Shown piece by piece: positions 52,199-60,645 of a DNA stretch of 64,000 nt. The DNA lies in contig NZ_BIFT01000001.1 in NCBI RefSeq assembly GCF_003967575.1, forward strand, positions 2,232,001 to 2,296,000, given 5' to 3'. This DNA comes from Dictyobacter alpinus. GTDB lineage: Bacteria; Chloroflexota; Ktedonobacteria; Ktedonobacterales; Ktedonobacteraceae. Under the pieces are notes generated by a model. The model worked only from the letters and a program-made list of their open reading frames with translations, did not search any database and was not told the DNA's origin. The position numbers and the translations under genes are program-made. The stretch's first letter is position 1, and each line of letters opens with the position of its first letter.

Positions 52199-53023
52199 CT
52201 ATCGAATATAATGGCCGAAGATAATATCAATTCGGTTATGGCCCAGGCAGTGAGAAACGGCCAGGGCAGCGTTACTATCCAACATGGGGGAGAGTAGGCG
52301 ACCATTGAGTGGTGGAAGAGGTCGGCCCGAGAGCCTTTCATAGAGATCCTGTGCGAATTGCCGTCGGTAACTATGGATATCCAGCAGGCTAGAGACGCGT
52401 TTGAACACAGGAGCATCAGCTGGTTTGCCAGCAATTTGCGAGAGCACCGCCGACTCCCGGCCGGGAAAGACCGGCACTTCACGACGCTTGCCGCCTTTAC
52501 CATTGCGTACAATCACCATCAGCCGCTGATCCGATGGCCGCACATACACATCCTTCACATGCAGATCGCGCAGCTCCTCACGACGTAACCCACAGGCCAG
52601 ACAGAATTGAATGACATGCTGCCAGTTCGCCAGGTTAATATGGCGATCGCGCACAGCTGGTTGGCGTGACCGTTTGATATCTTCCCTCCGGCGTTTGGGG
52701 AGCTCGACACTATCCGCCAGGTTCCGATCCTGGAAAAACATGCGCAAGGCACACCGATAGGTCGATAACGTCCAGGCACTTTTCTCCTCTGCCATGTGCT
52801 TCAGTAAATAGAGGCACGCCAGTTCATCAGCCTGGTCATCAATTTTTTCGAGATCACGGACATTGTGCTTTTCTCGCACCCAGTCAATAAAACGCATCAC
52901 GATCTTCTGGTAATTGTTCCGCGACTCAAAAGCATGAATTTTGCCATCGGAAAAAGCGAACAGCGACTCCCCGCGTGCTTTGGCCTGGGCTTTCGCTTCC
53001 GAACGCTTTTGCCCATCGGCCAT
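52199..53023 (-). CDS. Tyrosine recombinase (second recombinase of the element)
   Basis: 274 residues: a core-binding domain (about 35-115, SRNNYQKIVMRFIDWVREKH) and a catalytic domain with Arg in ACGLRREELRDL, Lys in VRNGKGGKRREVPV, H-x-x-R in IHSYRRQFAQDL, then SHCLGHNRIDIIFGHYI with GH box and Tyr. The domain is complete. The start is unclear: the frame is open upstream to a TAA at about 53091, with GGAGG but no standard start codon there. TTG 53026 or ATG 53023 are the only candidates and lack a ribosome binding site. It stands between the two CRISPR arrays and may belong to a separate insertion. Confidence 0.82.
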   Translation of the reverse strand: MADGQKRSEAKAQAKARGESLFAFSDGKIHAFESRNNYQKIVMRFIDWVREKHNVRDLEKIDDQADELACLYLLKHMAEEKSAWTLSTYRCALRMFFQDRNLADSVELPKRRREDIKRSRQPAVRDRHINLANWQHVIQFCLACGLRREELRDLHVKDVYVRPSDQRLMVIVRNGKGGKRREVPVFPGRESAVLSQIAGKPADAPVFKRVSSLLDIHSYRRQFAQDLYERLSGRPLPPLNGRLLSPMLDSNAALAVSHCLGHNRIDIIFGHYIR

Positions 53024-53029
53024 CAACGC

Positions 53030-54223
53030 ATTAAAACGCTGAACCGCTGCATATTTGGCTCCTGGTCGTTTACCCGTGATGCCCTCCTGTTAAAGAGTCT
53101 GCTAGAAAGACAGTATCGAGGTGAGAATTTTCCGAAGCTTTCACTGATGTCCGTAGAGATCAACGACACTCCGCGATCCCTATTTCCCTACTTTCCTGTT
53201 TATCCGTACCGAAACGAGGCCCATATGCCACGTTCTGACGACACAGGAAACACCTCACAGAGGAAGTGGGACAGGCCAACCTACCAGAAACGCTATCCAT
53301 CCTGCCAGTCAGACTCTCACCGCTGGCAGGCATCGCTCCAATGAGCGTGCATTCACAAACCAATAGATCGATCGGACCAACATCTCAGGACTGCTGAGGT
53401 ATCCAGGCATCCCCAGGTGGGATGCAAACCAGTCCATTCAGGAGGACCAGGCCGCGCTCGTCAGGTGAGCCACTCCCCTCCTTTTCCCTCGTGCAAGAGG
53501 ATACTGAAGGCCAGCCCGTTGCGTTGTGGTGAGTACCAATCCGATGTCGGATGGTCCTCGTTCAGATCCCCACCGAGGCAGGGAGAGTTCTATGTGTACA
53601 CATAGCGCCTCAAAACCACTGGCCAGGCGAACGACACCCGGTATCACTGTCAGGCCACAATGATCGAAGACTCGCTGTACATCCATCCCAGCGATAGAGT
53701 GAGCATTTGTAGTAGCGCTCAAACTACAACTCCATAAGGGGAAGTTACACCATCAACAGATCTCATCATACACAACATTATTGATATCTGTCAATAATGC
53801 TTGATAGCTTTATATAATCATAAAGATCATTGGAGCATGTTAAGCTATGTGCGAAGCGACAGTAAAAAGCACTCGGCAATAGATATCCAGGTTCTTTTTA
53901 TTCTATGCAGACGTATGAGCAACCCAATTTGCCTTATCTATGGCACTCATTCGAAAATCGTCGTGTATTTTTTCTCAAACTGGTTAATCAGGGCTGCTAG
54001 TATCCTAATATCCTCGCGTATCGCCGTTAATAATTACATAATTCACTTTTGCTGTTCGAAAATCCCCAGGCTTTTTGGGCAAAAATCGATTTTCGAAAAC
54101 ACCTTTCAATCCGCCACAAAAAATGTCAGTAAAGAAAAAAACGTGGCATTGAGAGGGCCGAGAAACGGCCTCCACTAGAAAATTTGAAAATTATCGGGTA
54201 TGATAGATGTAACGCACCAGTCG
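53030..54223. other. Gene-free region before CRISPR array 2
   Basis: No convincing gene. It holds a 16-bp palindrome CTATGTGTACACATAG (about 53589-53604). From 53740 the DNA turns AT-rich; this would be the leader if array 2 is transcribed on the plus strand. Confidence 0.5.
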
Positions 54224-55361
54224 GTTGCAATGGCTACGATCCGCTCGAGGATACTGTAAGTTATGTCACCATTGGAGACTCATTTGAGACGGATGAGTTG
54301 CAATGGCTACGATCCGCTCGAGGATACTGTAAGTCATCCTCATCACGCCGCTTGTTTGTTGACTTTACAATGTTGCAATGGCTACGATCCGCTCGAGGAT
54401 ACTGTAAGAGATGAGAGCAGAAACAACGAGTACACTGGCAAACCGTTGCAATGGCTACGATCCGCTCGAGGATACTGTAAGCCACTCATCTAGAAGGTTG
54501 ATATAGGCATCCTCACCTGTTGCAATGGCTACGATCCGCTCGAGGATACTGTAAGACATGGGTAGTAGGTGCCATCAGGTGCCATTAACCCGTGTTGCAA
54601 TGGCTACGATCCGCTCGAGGATACTGTAAGATGGGCGGCGAGGTCTTTCAATGAAGTCCATTGTTCGGTTGCAATGGCTACGATCCGCTCGAGGATACTG
54701 TAAGGGCCAGAAGGCCGGATGGATGATAGAGAAGATTAAGGTTGCAATGGCTACGATCCGCTCGAGGATACTGTAAGAATAGCTCGTCAAAAATGAAGCA
54801 TTTCACAGACTCACGTTGCAATGGCTACGATCCGCTCGAGGATACTGTAAGTAATGATAAAGTTAGTCATGTTCCTAAACGATCTAGGTTGCAATGGCTA
54901 CGATCCGCTCGAGGATACTGTAAGGAATTGTGAGGGCATAGATGAATAAGGCATTACTTGTTGCAATGGCTACGATCCGCTCGAGGATACTGTAAGCGCA
55001 TATGCAGGGCATCTTGATCATGTCCACCTGCCAGGTTGCAATGGCTACGATCCGCTCGAGGATACTGTAAGGTACAGATCCACCAGCGGGGCTTGTGTCT
55101 GGAGAGAGTTGCAATGGCTACGATCCGCTCGAGGGTACTGTAAGTGATGCTCCGTTGGATGTGTTTTAGCCGCATAGGCGAGTTGCAATGGCTACGATCC
55201 GCCCGAGGATACTGTAAGTCAGGAACACACTGGCCAAGGTGTTCACACAGCTTGTTACAATGCTCTCGATCCGTTTCAGGCTTCTGTAAGATGTACTTGA
55301 CATTTCATTGTAGATCTCGCTTAGTGTTGCAATGCTCTCGATCGTTTCAGGCTTCTGTCAG
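54224..55361. CRISPR. CRISPR array 2, 37-nt repeats, 16 units
   Basis: Fourteen near-identical repeats GTTGCAATGGCTACGATCC then GCTCGAGGATACTGTAAG start at 54224, 54297, 54372, 54445, 54519, 54594, 54668, 54741, 54815, 54888, 54960, 55035, 55108 and 55182 (single changes in the last two). Two diverged units of another type (GTTACAATGCTCTCGATCC then GTTTCAGGCTTCTGTAAG) follow at 55254-55290 and 55326-55361. Spacers are 35-38 nt and all differ. The diverged repeats suggest that the right end is old (leader left), whereas the minus-strand repeat end ATTGCAAC, like the ATTGAAAC of array 1, suggests the opposite. Orientation is left open. No cas genes lie nearby. Confidence 0.95.
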
Positions 55362-55505
55362 CCTCAATCATTTTGGCGCATGCGCCAAAACTGACGCCGA
55401 AATCAGCGATCTATCAAATTTTTTAAAGTGAACATATAAACACTAAAGAAAGCAAACCAGCACGAAACACAACCACAAGAGACGCGATAAACAAACCTCA
55501 TCAAA

Positions 55506-55519
55506 TCCGTCTCTTGGCA
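55506..55519 (+). other. attR core
   Basis: TCCGTCTCTTGGCA, identical to the tRNA-Phe end at 30796-30809. It marks the right boundary of the element. Confidence 0.85.
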
Positions 55520-55533
55520 TAAGTGAATCTCAA

Positions 55534-55582
55534 AGAAGCGCGTCAATCGGCTCCAGCGGCTGATCGACGCGCTTCTCTTTTT
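55534..55582 (+). terminator. Hairpin beyond attR, homologous to the one after tRNA-Phe
   Basis: AGAAGCGCGTC pairs with GACGCGCTTCT and is followed by CTTTTT. The loop (ATCGGCTCCAGCGGCTGAT) nearly matches that at 30825-30872, while the stem bases have co-varied. Confidence 0.75.
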
Positions 55583-55684
55583 GGCCAAAAGTAGGGTTTG
55601 ACATCAAAACTGACATCAAAACAACAAATTATGGCTCTCCAGGTATGACTGACATCAAAAAATACTGTTCATCTTGTCTTAAGT

Positions 55685-56440
55685 TTAGTCTTCAGCAGGA
55701 ACATCCTCTGCTAGTTGAACAATATTTTTCCAGCGCTCATAATAGCGGGGCTTGTCTACTTTAAACCATGTATGATATTCATCATTCCCCCAATCACCAC
55801 CCTGTAACACATAGACAAACAGATCGTCTTCAAAGACCAGAAGCTTATAGCCTTGATCGAAATCATAGTATGGAAGTTGCAAGGTGCCAAATGCACCGTC
55901 AAAACTGATACTATAGGTTGATTTGACTGGTGAGTACAGAGTATTGGCGAGGTAACCACGTGAGGGACTAAAAAATCTAAGATCATAGTGGCTAAATGGA
56001 TCATCTCGTATATTCGTAATTTTAAGCCTCATGAGCACAATATCAAAATCTTCAATCAAGGGAAAGTCAGTAAGGGGAGGCAATTGGCTCATGTCAATGG
56101 CACACTCTGCGAAGATTTGCTCAGCCTGTTCCTGGCTAAAGCGCTCTCTACTCTCTGAGCTCTGTAAAAAACGACGATCAGAGTAAGTTATTATAGTTTT
56201 TTTATAGTGTACAATGGTTTGGCAGCTATCCCACCATGACGGCGCATCTACATCTGTATAGGTCGGACCTCCTAAGAATTCATAAAGATAAGCGATTGTT
56301 TCAAAGCGTGGTGCACATTGTCCACAAACAGACAATGTTTCTAATTTATCTCCGCCACGGCGCGTTGCCACAACACGAAAGAGCTCTTCATCTTTTTTGA
56401 GTGGTTTACTACACGTGACACAGTAATTTTGATGTGACAT
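55685..56440 (-). CDS. Hypothetical protein with N-terminal zinc ribbon
   Basis: 251 residues. CVTCSKPLKKDEEL and VCGQCAPR give two CxxC pairs within the first 42 residues, a zinc ribbon. The remainder is rich in aromatic and acidic residues (YLYEFLGGPTYTDVDAPSWW, YYDFDQGYKLLVFEDDLFVY, GDWGNDEYHTWFKVDKPRYY) and is not recognised. It lies just inside the presumed second element, where that element's integrase would be expected. Confidence 0.7.
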   Translation of the reverse strand: MSHQNYCVTCSKPLKKDEELFRVVATRRGGDKLETLSVCGQCAPRFETIAYLYEFLGGPTYTDVDAPSWWDSCQTIVHYKKTIITYSDRRFLQSSESRERFSQEQAEQIFAECAIDMSQLPPLTDFPLIEDFDIVLMRLKITNIRDDPFSHYDLRFFSPSRGYLANTLYSPVKSTYSISFDGAFGTLQLPYYDFDQGYKLLVFEDDLFVYVLQGGDWGNDEYHTWFKVDKPRYYERWKNIVQLAEDVPAED

Positions 56441-56544
56441 ATGGAGTGTTCACCTTCCACCAGGTTAATGAGACTTACTAACGAAATATATAATGCAGAG
56501 CTTCGTGCAAAGAACTCGACTCCTAACATATAAAACAGAACCTC

Positions 56545-57171
56545 TTACGGAAGTGAGATTCCCATTTGAGCAAGTTCCAGAGCGGTGAGTGTTTGTTCAT
56601 CATCTCGACAGTAATAGTATCGGATATTTGGCTCTTCCCACCCTATCTGCTGGTAATATGGTCTCCCAGCTCGGCGATCGCGCACATGCTCTAAAGGATC
56701 AGTCTCAAAAATGTAGCGGACACGATAGAGCAGACAAGGCGATTCCTCTGCGCTGCCGATTTTCCACATGACTTGCTGTGCGAAAGGGAACAAGCCTTCT
56801 TCACGAGTGACCAATACACTAATCGGAGCCAGAGTGCGGATGGGTTCCTCGTTCTGATAATCTGGATTTTCGACAAAAACCAGATTCGAGTAGTCAGATG
56901 AGAAGGGGCCTTGATCGATGGTCTGGGCTAGTAGTGGCGGTTTCAGTTTCAATTCAACGAGATCAGAGAACTGGACCAGAGCAGAGCCGTGGTCTCTTGC
57001 TTGTACGGCAAAACGACCTTTCACACGAGTGTTGAGGCACTGACCGGCTCCATCAAGCATTTCAACACCCCCCGATGGAGAAAAACGCAAGCGATGAAGG
57101 TAATCGTAGAGGTAAGGATTAGCGTCAAATGGTCCAGAAAGCGAGAGCGGGGTACTTTGCTCTTCTTGCAT
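56545..57171 (-). CDS. Hypothetical protein (208 aa)
   Basis: AAGGGAAAAGAG precedes the ATG. The protein is beta-rich and acidic with PYLYDYLHRLRFSPSGGVEM, FVENPDYQNEEPIRTL and NIRYYYCRDDEQTLTALELAQ. No family is recognised. It runs in the same direction as 55685-56440 and probably shares its history as cargo of the second element. Confidence 0.7.
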   Translation of the reverse strand: MQEEQSTPLSLSGPFDANPYLYDYLHRLRFSPSGGVEMLDGAGQCLNTRVKGRFAVQARDHGSALVQFSDLVELKLKPPLLAQTIDQGPFSSDYSNLVFVENPDYQNEEPIRTLAPISVLVTREEGLFPFAQQVMWKIGSAEESPCLLYRVRYIFETDPLEHVRDRRAGRPYYQQIGWEEPNIRYYYCRDDEQTLTALELAQMGISLP

Positions 57172-57375
57172 CTCTTTTCCCTTTCGTTACTTTAACTCCA
57201 AGCCCAAACGGTGCATCAGCACAGTGATCACTCAATGCGCAATGGTAGTTTATTCAATGGAAAAGCCTGGCAGGTCTGGCAAAAGTTGTTGCTATGCGAT
57301 GTGGTAAAGGAGGGAGTTCCAGTAAATACGTTTCTTTTCTTATTTTATCACATCCTTGATTCACGCTAAATATAG

Positions 57376-57427
57376 GAGAGCCGTTGAATGGGCGGATTAT
57401 CAAAAATCTGCCCATTTAACGGCTCTC
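57376..57427. repeat. 18-bp inverted repeat bordering the integrase remnant
   Basis: GAGAGCCGTTGAATGGGC (57376-57393) pairs with GCCCATTTAACGGCTCTC (57410-57427), one G-T pair. It abuts the point where the integrase similarity stops, so it could be a terminator or the end of an inserted or deleted piece. Confidence 0.6.
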
Positions 57428-57429
57428 AG

Positions 57430-57725
57430 CAATTGCACTAACCACTCTTTGAGATACTGCTCTAAAGTTTGTTGAGGTCCATTTACAAGCGTTCCTTAAT
57501 TTTGCTCCATCTGAGCCTGCTTTAGCTTCTCATAGCTTCTTTTTTGCTGTCAGCATAGTAATACTTACGCTGTCCACTTTCTAAAGTGATCATAATCTGG
57601 AAACGTCCATCTTTACACTGGGTGATAGAGCCTTCACCATGTCCACGATGACCTGTGTCTTTTTTTACGAGCCATGAGTCGAGACACCTTTCTATATTCA
57701 TCGTAGCCGATCTCAAATGGGCCAA
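57430..57725 (-). pseudogene. Broken integrase N-terminus, homologue of the element integrase
   Basis: The frame 57725-57522 gives TGHRGHGEGSITQCKDGRF and SGQRKYYYADSKKEA. After a frameshift/stop the match resumes with QQTLEQYLKEWLVQ, exactly parallel to the intact integrase at 30929-32104 (GHRGHGEGSISLRKDGRY, QQTLEQYLKEWLETH). Everything after about residue 80 of the integrase is missing. Confidence 0.85.
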
Positions 57726-58020
57726 GAGTGATCAGGTTTCGGCGCGAAGAGCATGACCAATCGGCGCGAAGAGTGAGCAACTCAGCTTTTCTTTCTGGAA
57801 ATTTGGCTCTGGAAGCACGTTCATCGCTTTAAGCGGTGTAAATTCATAAGCAAAACTTGCTTGGATTGTGAACAGAAACTGTGACTTGCTGTCGAGACAA
57901 CAATCGGGTATCCTGCTACAGTAGAGATTCCCCATACTAGCAAGGACGTAGCCTTGGTCCGATCGATTGATTGGGCTACCGCTCTAGTTCAGATATGAAT
58001 AGAAAAGGAATGGATATTGT

Positions 58021-58449
58021 ATGACGCAAAAACTTCCCACCAGACCCGTTCTTACACTGGCGGCGGCCAAAGTGATAGCGGCTGCCGCTGAAGATGTTGC
58101 AGTCAAAAATGAGTGGTCGGTAGCCATCGCTATCGTGGATGATAGTGGCCGCCTGCTCTATTTCCAACGCATGGATCAGAACGCCAATTCGAGCGTCGAA
58201 GTAGCGATCGCCAAGGCCGTACACGCGGCCCATTTTCGCCGACCGACCAGCTTCCATGAGGACCTCCTGGACAAAGGGAATATGGTCATCCTTGGCATGC
58301 CAGGAATGCTCCCGCTCGAAGGTGGAATCCCATTGCGTGTCGGTGAACATGTGGTTGGAGCCATCGGCGTGAGCGGTGTGCGCTCCAACCAAGATAGCAT
58401 CATCGCGCAAGCTGGCGAGCAGGCCTTGGCAACCTACCTTTCTGAATAG
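58021..58449 (+). CDS. GlcG/HbpS-family (heme-degrading-like) protein
   Basis: 142 residues with the complete single-domain fold: LTLAAAKVIAAAAEDVA, SVAIAIVDDSGRLLYFQRMD, AIAKAVHAAHFRRPTS, then GGIPLRVGEHVVGAIGVSG and a closing helix (DSIIAQAGEQALA). Members bind heme or small ligands and often sit with dehydrogenases; the precise role here is unknown. AAAGGAATGG lies about 11 nt before the ATG. Confidence 0.9.
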   Translation: MTQKLPTRPVLTLAAAKVIAAAAEDVAVKNEWSVAIAIVDDSGRLLYFQRMDQNANSSVEVAIAKAVHAAHFRRPTSFHEDLLDKGNMVILGMPGMLPLEGGIPLRVGEHVVGAIGVSGVRSNQDSIIAQAGEQALATYLSE

Positions 58450-58479
58450 CGGCATAATAGAAAACGACCTTTCACCAAT

Positions 58480-58690
58480 GCGGGCCAGGCGCGCACCGGA
58501 AAGGTGCCGTCGCCCTTGAATTTGGGCGGCAGCGCGCTGCAGCGGAAGCCTTAGTCGGGTAACTGGTCCAGATTGCAGAGGTGCTCGACGATCAGGACTT
58601 CCGCGCCTATCAGGGTGGTGTGGACAGGGCACACGTTACCGCTAGTGTCGTCAATGTTGACGGTATCGATGCGACCAGCAGCACGCGGCA
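58480..58690 (-). pseudogene. Remnant of a cyclase-family (kynurenine formamidase-like) gene
   Basis: On the minus strand the codons read IDTVNIDDTSGNVCPVHTTL, then IGAEVLIVEHLCNLDQLPD, an in-frame TAA, and GFRCSALPPKFKGDGTFPVR. This matches the C-terminal third of cyclase-family hydrolases (pattern VHxxLLGAxVLILExLxNLDxLP). The N-terminal metal-binding part is missing and no start exists. Confidence 0.65.
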
Positions 58691-58695
58691 TTTTC

Positions 58696-59874
58696 TGCAA
58701 GGACCTTAGAGTTACCTCAGCAAAGGAGTATCATAGTTAGAGTGTAAATTCGCACGCGAATTTACAGAAACGGTCTAAGGCGCCCCGACTCTCAAGCGGT
58801 TTTTTCCCCGTCAATAGTTGAATTGATCACCCTTCACCCCGAAAAGTGGACAATGCATAGTATGCGTCAACCTCCTTCACAAGCCTAAGCAATAGCATTA
58901 ACGCTTCTTGGTACTCTTCTATTTGTGGGTCACTTACATTATTTTCCTATGTTTGACAGGGAAGAATATTTTAACGCTGCTTCGCATTAGCAATAAGGAT
59001 ACCAAAGCAGCGACGACAATAGCTCCAGGACTCTGGGCAGATGAAACGACTTTACTGCGCAGACATTTTTTCTGAACATACCTACCTCACAAACAAAAGC
59101 TCCTAGAGCATCAGCCATAGGAGCAACGATATATCAAGAACACATGCCTATGACTATTAGAAATAAAAATGAAAGACAAAACTCAGGAACAGAAAACAGC
59201 AGATGGCTCCTACGGCAAACCACAGACATGCGAGCCAGAGTAACTCACGAGTTGAATAGTGCATCGTTTTCTCCTTCCAAAAAACGTCTCTTTCTGAGAA
59301 GCACTTCATACCTGAGACTCATACCAACGAACAGTTTCATGACAAAACAAAGAAAACAGAATACATCTCTAAAGCGGAAAGAAACGTACATTATACGTAT
59401 GTACAGAGGGAAGCAATATTGCTGCCCACCTTTCTGACAGATTTCAGGTTGATGAGATTGATGCATTCACCGAACGAAGCCAATCAATTGGCGGCACAAT
59501 ACGCGCTGGGCGAGCCGATCAGGGTATATCGCATAATGAAACGACCACGGTTGAAATTGCTTCTGACATTGATTTTTATAGCATTATACCTTCAATTATT
59601 CTTTTATCTGCGCTCATCTTCATTATTCTCATTTTTTGCTGCGTGCACTACCATGTGATGTAAATTTAATACAAAATAAATAATTACTTAAACATGATGT
59701 GTTTTAATTTTATCAAAAACAACACACCTAAACGTTCAAAATCATCAGGTACCTCATCTATAAATCGCTTTTAGTAGCATGATACTCCATTATTGCTGTA
59801 TCGCATAAAATTCTGCTATAATCGATTTAAAATTTGCCAACAAGTCTATTTGTAGCAATAAGAAGGTAATTTTT
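58696..59874. other. Long region without a supported gene
   Basis: Contains a perfect 22-nt palindrome GTAAATTCGC-AC-GCGAATTTAC (58744-58765), and at about 58980-59045 (minus strand) a fragment reading CPESWSYCRRCFGILIAN that is related to 38655-38712. Short frames such as 59419-59658 end in a hydrophobic stretch but lack ribosome binding sites. The last 200 bases are AT-rich and should hold the yceI promoter. Confidence 0.5.
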
Positions 59875-60402
59875 ATGTCATGGGAAATTGATCGTTTCCA
59901 TTCTGTGGCTGAATTTGCTGTTCAGCATCTAGGTATTGCCACGGTCAGGGGGAAATTTACCGACGTCTCTGGCACAATCGAAATGGATCCACACGATCCA
60001 GAGCGCTCTTCAGTAAGAGCGCAGATCGCCGTCAACAGTATTGATACCAGCGCCCCTCAACGGGACGCTCATTTACGTACTGCCGATTTCTTTGAAGTGG
60101 TCAAATATCCAACTATTACATTTAACAGTACCCAGATAAGGCATGTAGATACAAATCGCTTTATCATCGCAGGCGACCTGTCGCTACATGGGGTGACACG
60201 CCAGGTGCAATTGCGTACGATTTATAATGGCGCCGCGCAGGACCATTTAACGAATGCCTGGCGCTTCGGTCTGCGTGCCATTACCAAGATCGATCGTCGC
60301 GATTATGGTATGACATACAAAGTAACGAATAATGCAGGTATGGCTTTAGCAGGTACTGAGATACAGATAGAACTGGGTGTAGAAGCCATCTGGACAGGTT
60401 AA
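59875..60402 (+). CDS. YceI-family protein
   Basis: 175 residues forming one lipocalin-like barrel: WEIDRFHSVAEFAVQHLGIA at the start, VRGKFTDVSGTIEMDP, the RDAHLRTADFFEVVKYPTI region typical of YceI, then DLSLHGVTRQVQL and DRRDYGMTYKV. It has no signal peptide, so it is cytosolic. Family members bind isoprenoid lipids such as polyprenyl chains. GAAGGT precedes the ATG. Confidence 0.95.
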   Translation: MSWEIDRFHSVAEFAVQHLGIATVRGKFTDVSGTIEMDPHDPERSSVRAQIAVNSIDTSAPQRDAHLRTADFFEVVKYPTITFNSTQIRHVDTNRFIIAGDLSLHGVTRQVQLRTIYNGAAQDHLTNAWRFGLRAITKIDRRDYGMTYKVTNNAGMALAGTEIQIELGVEAIWTG

Positions 60403-60425
60403 AAATTTGCGCTGCCTACCAATAA

Positions 60426-60478
60426 AAGATTTGTCTCTGGATGCCATAAACGATATCATCCAGAGACAAATCTTTCTT
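60426..60478. terminator. Bidirectional terminator
   Basis: An 18-bp perfect stem, AAGATTTGTCTCTGGATG paired with CATCCAGAGACAAATCTT, between the convergent genes yceI and 60646-62544. Confidence 0.85.
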
Positions 60479-60645
60479 CATCCGCATCTGATGTATTGGA
60501 CCAGTTTCATTATACCTTCAAAAAGCTAACGATTTCCCTTCCTTCTATTTCTGCTAATTCACGATAAGTTGACAGGATAGAAGGAAAGAGAAGCCCTGAT
60601 AGCAGTTGTGCATAAATAGTTAGAACTTGCAATCAAGAGCCAGCT

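Larger units (their letters stand above)
30810..55519. mobile_element. Integrative element in tRNA-Phe (about 24.7 kb)
   Basis: Bounded by the 14-bp direct repeat of the tRNA 3' end. It carries a tyrosine integrase next to the tRNA, an excisionase-like protein, a primase and ATPase with iterons, phage-type accessory genes, a possible transfer region (lytic transglycosylase and membrane proteins), a GntR-IspF-HD operon, an insertion sequence, two CRISPR arrays and a further tyrosine recombinase. No relaxase, FtsK-type translocase, capsid or portal gene is recognisable. It is therefore an integrative plasmid- or satellite-like element whose transfer mode is open. Confidence 0.85.

Noticed and set aside
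54184..55175. Frames through CRISPR array 2 encoding repeated ILERIVAIAT or NGYDPLEDTV
   Set aside because: They are translations of the 37-nt repeats; spacing and unrelated spacers show an array, not a repeat protein.
57976..58632. 218-residue minus-strand frame opposite the GlcG/HbpS gene
   Set aside because: It overlaps a clearly coding gene and its sequence has no family features; part of the region is explained by a cyclase remnant in another frame.
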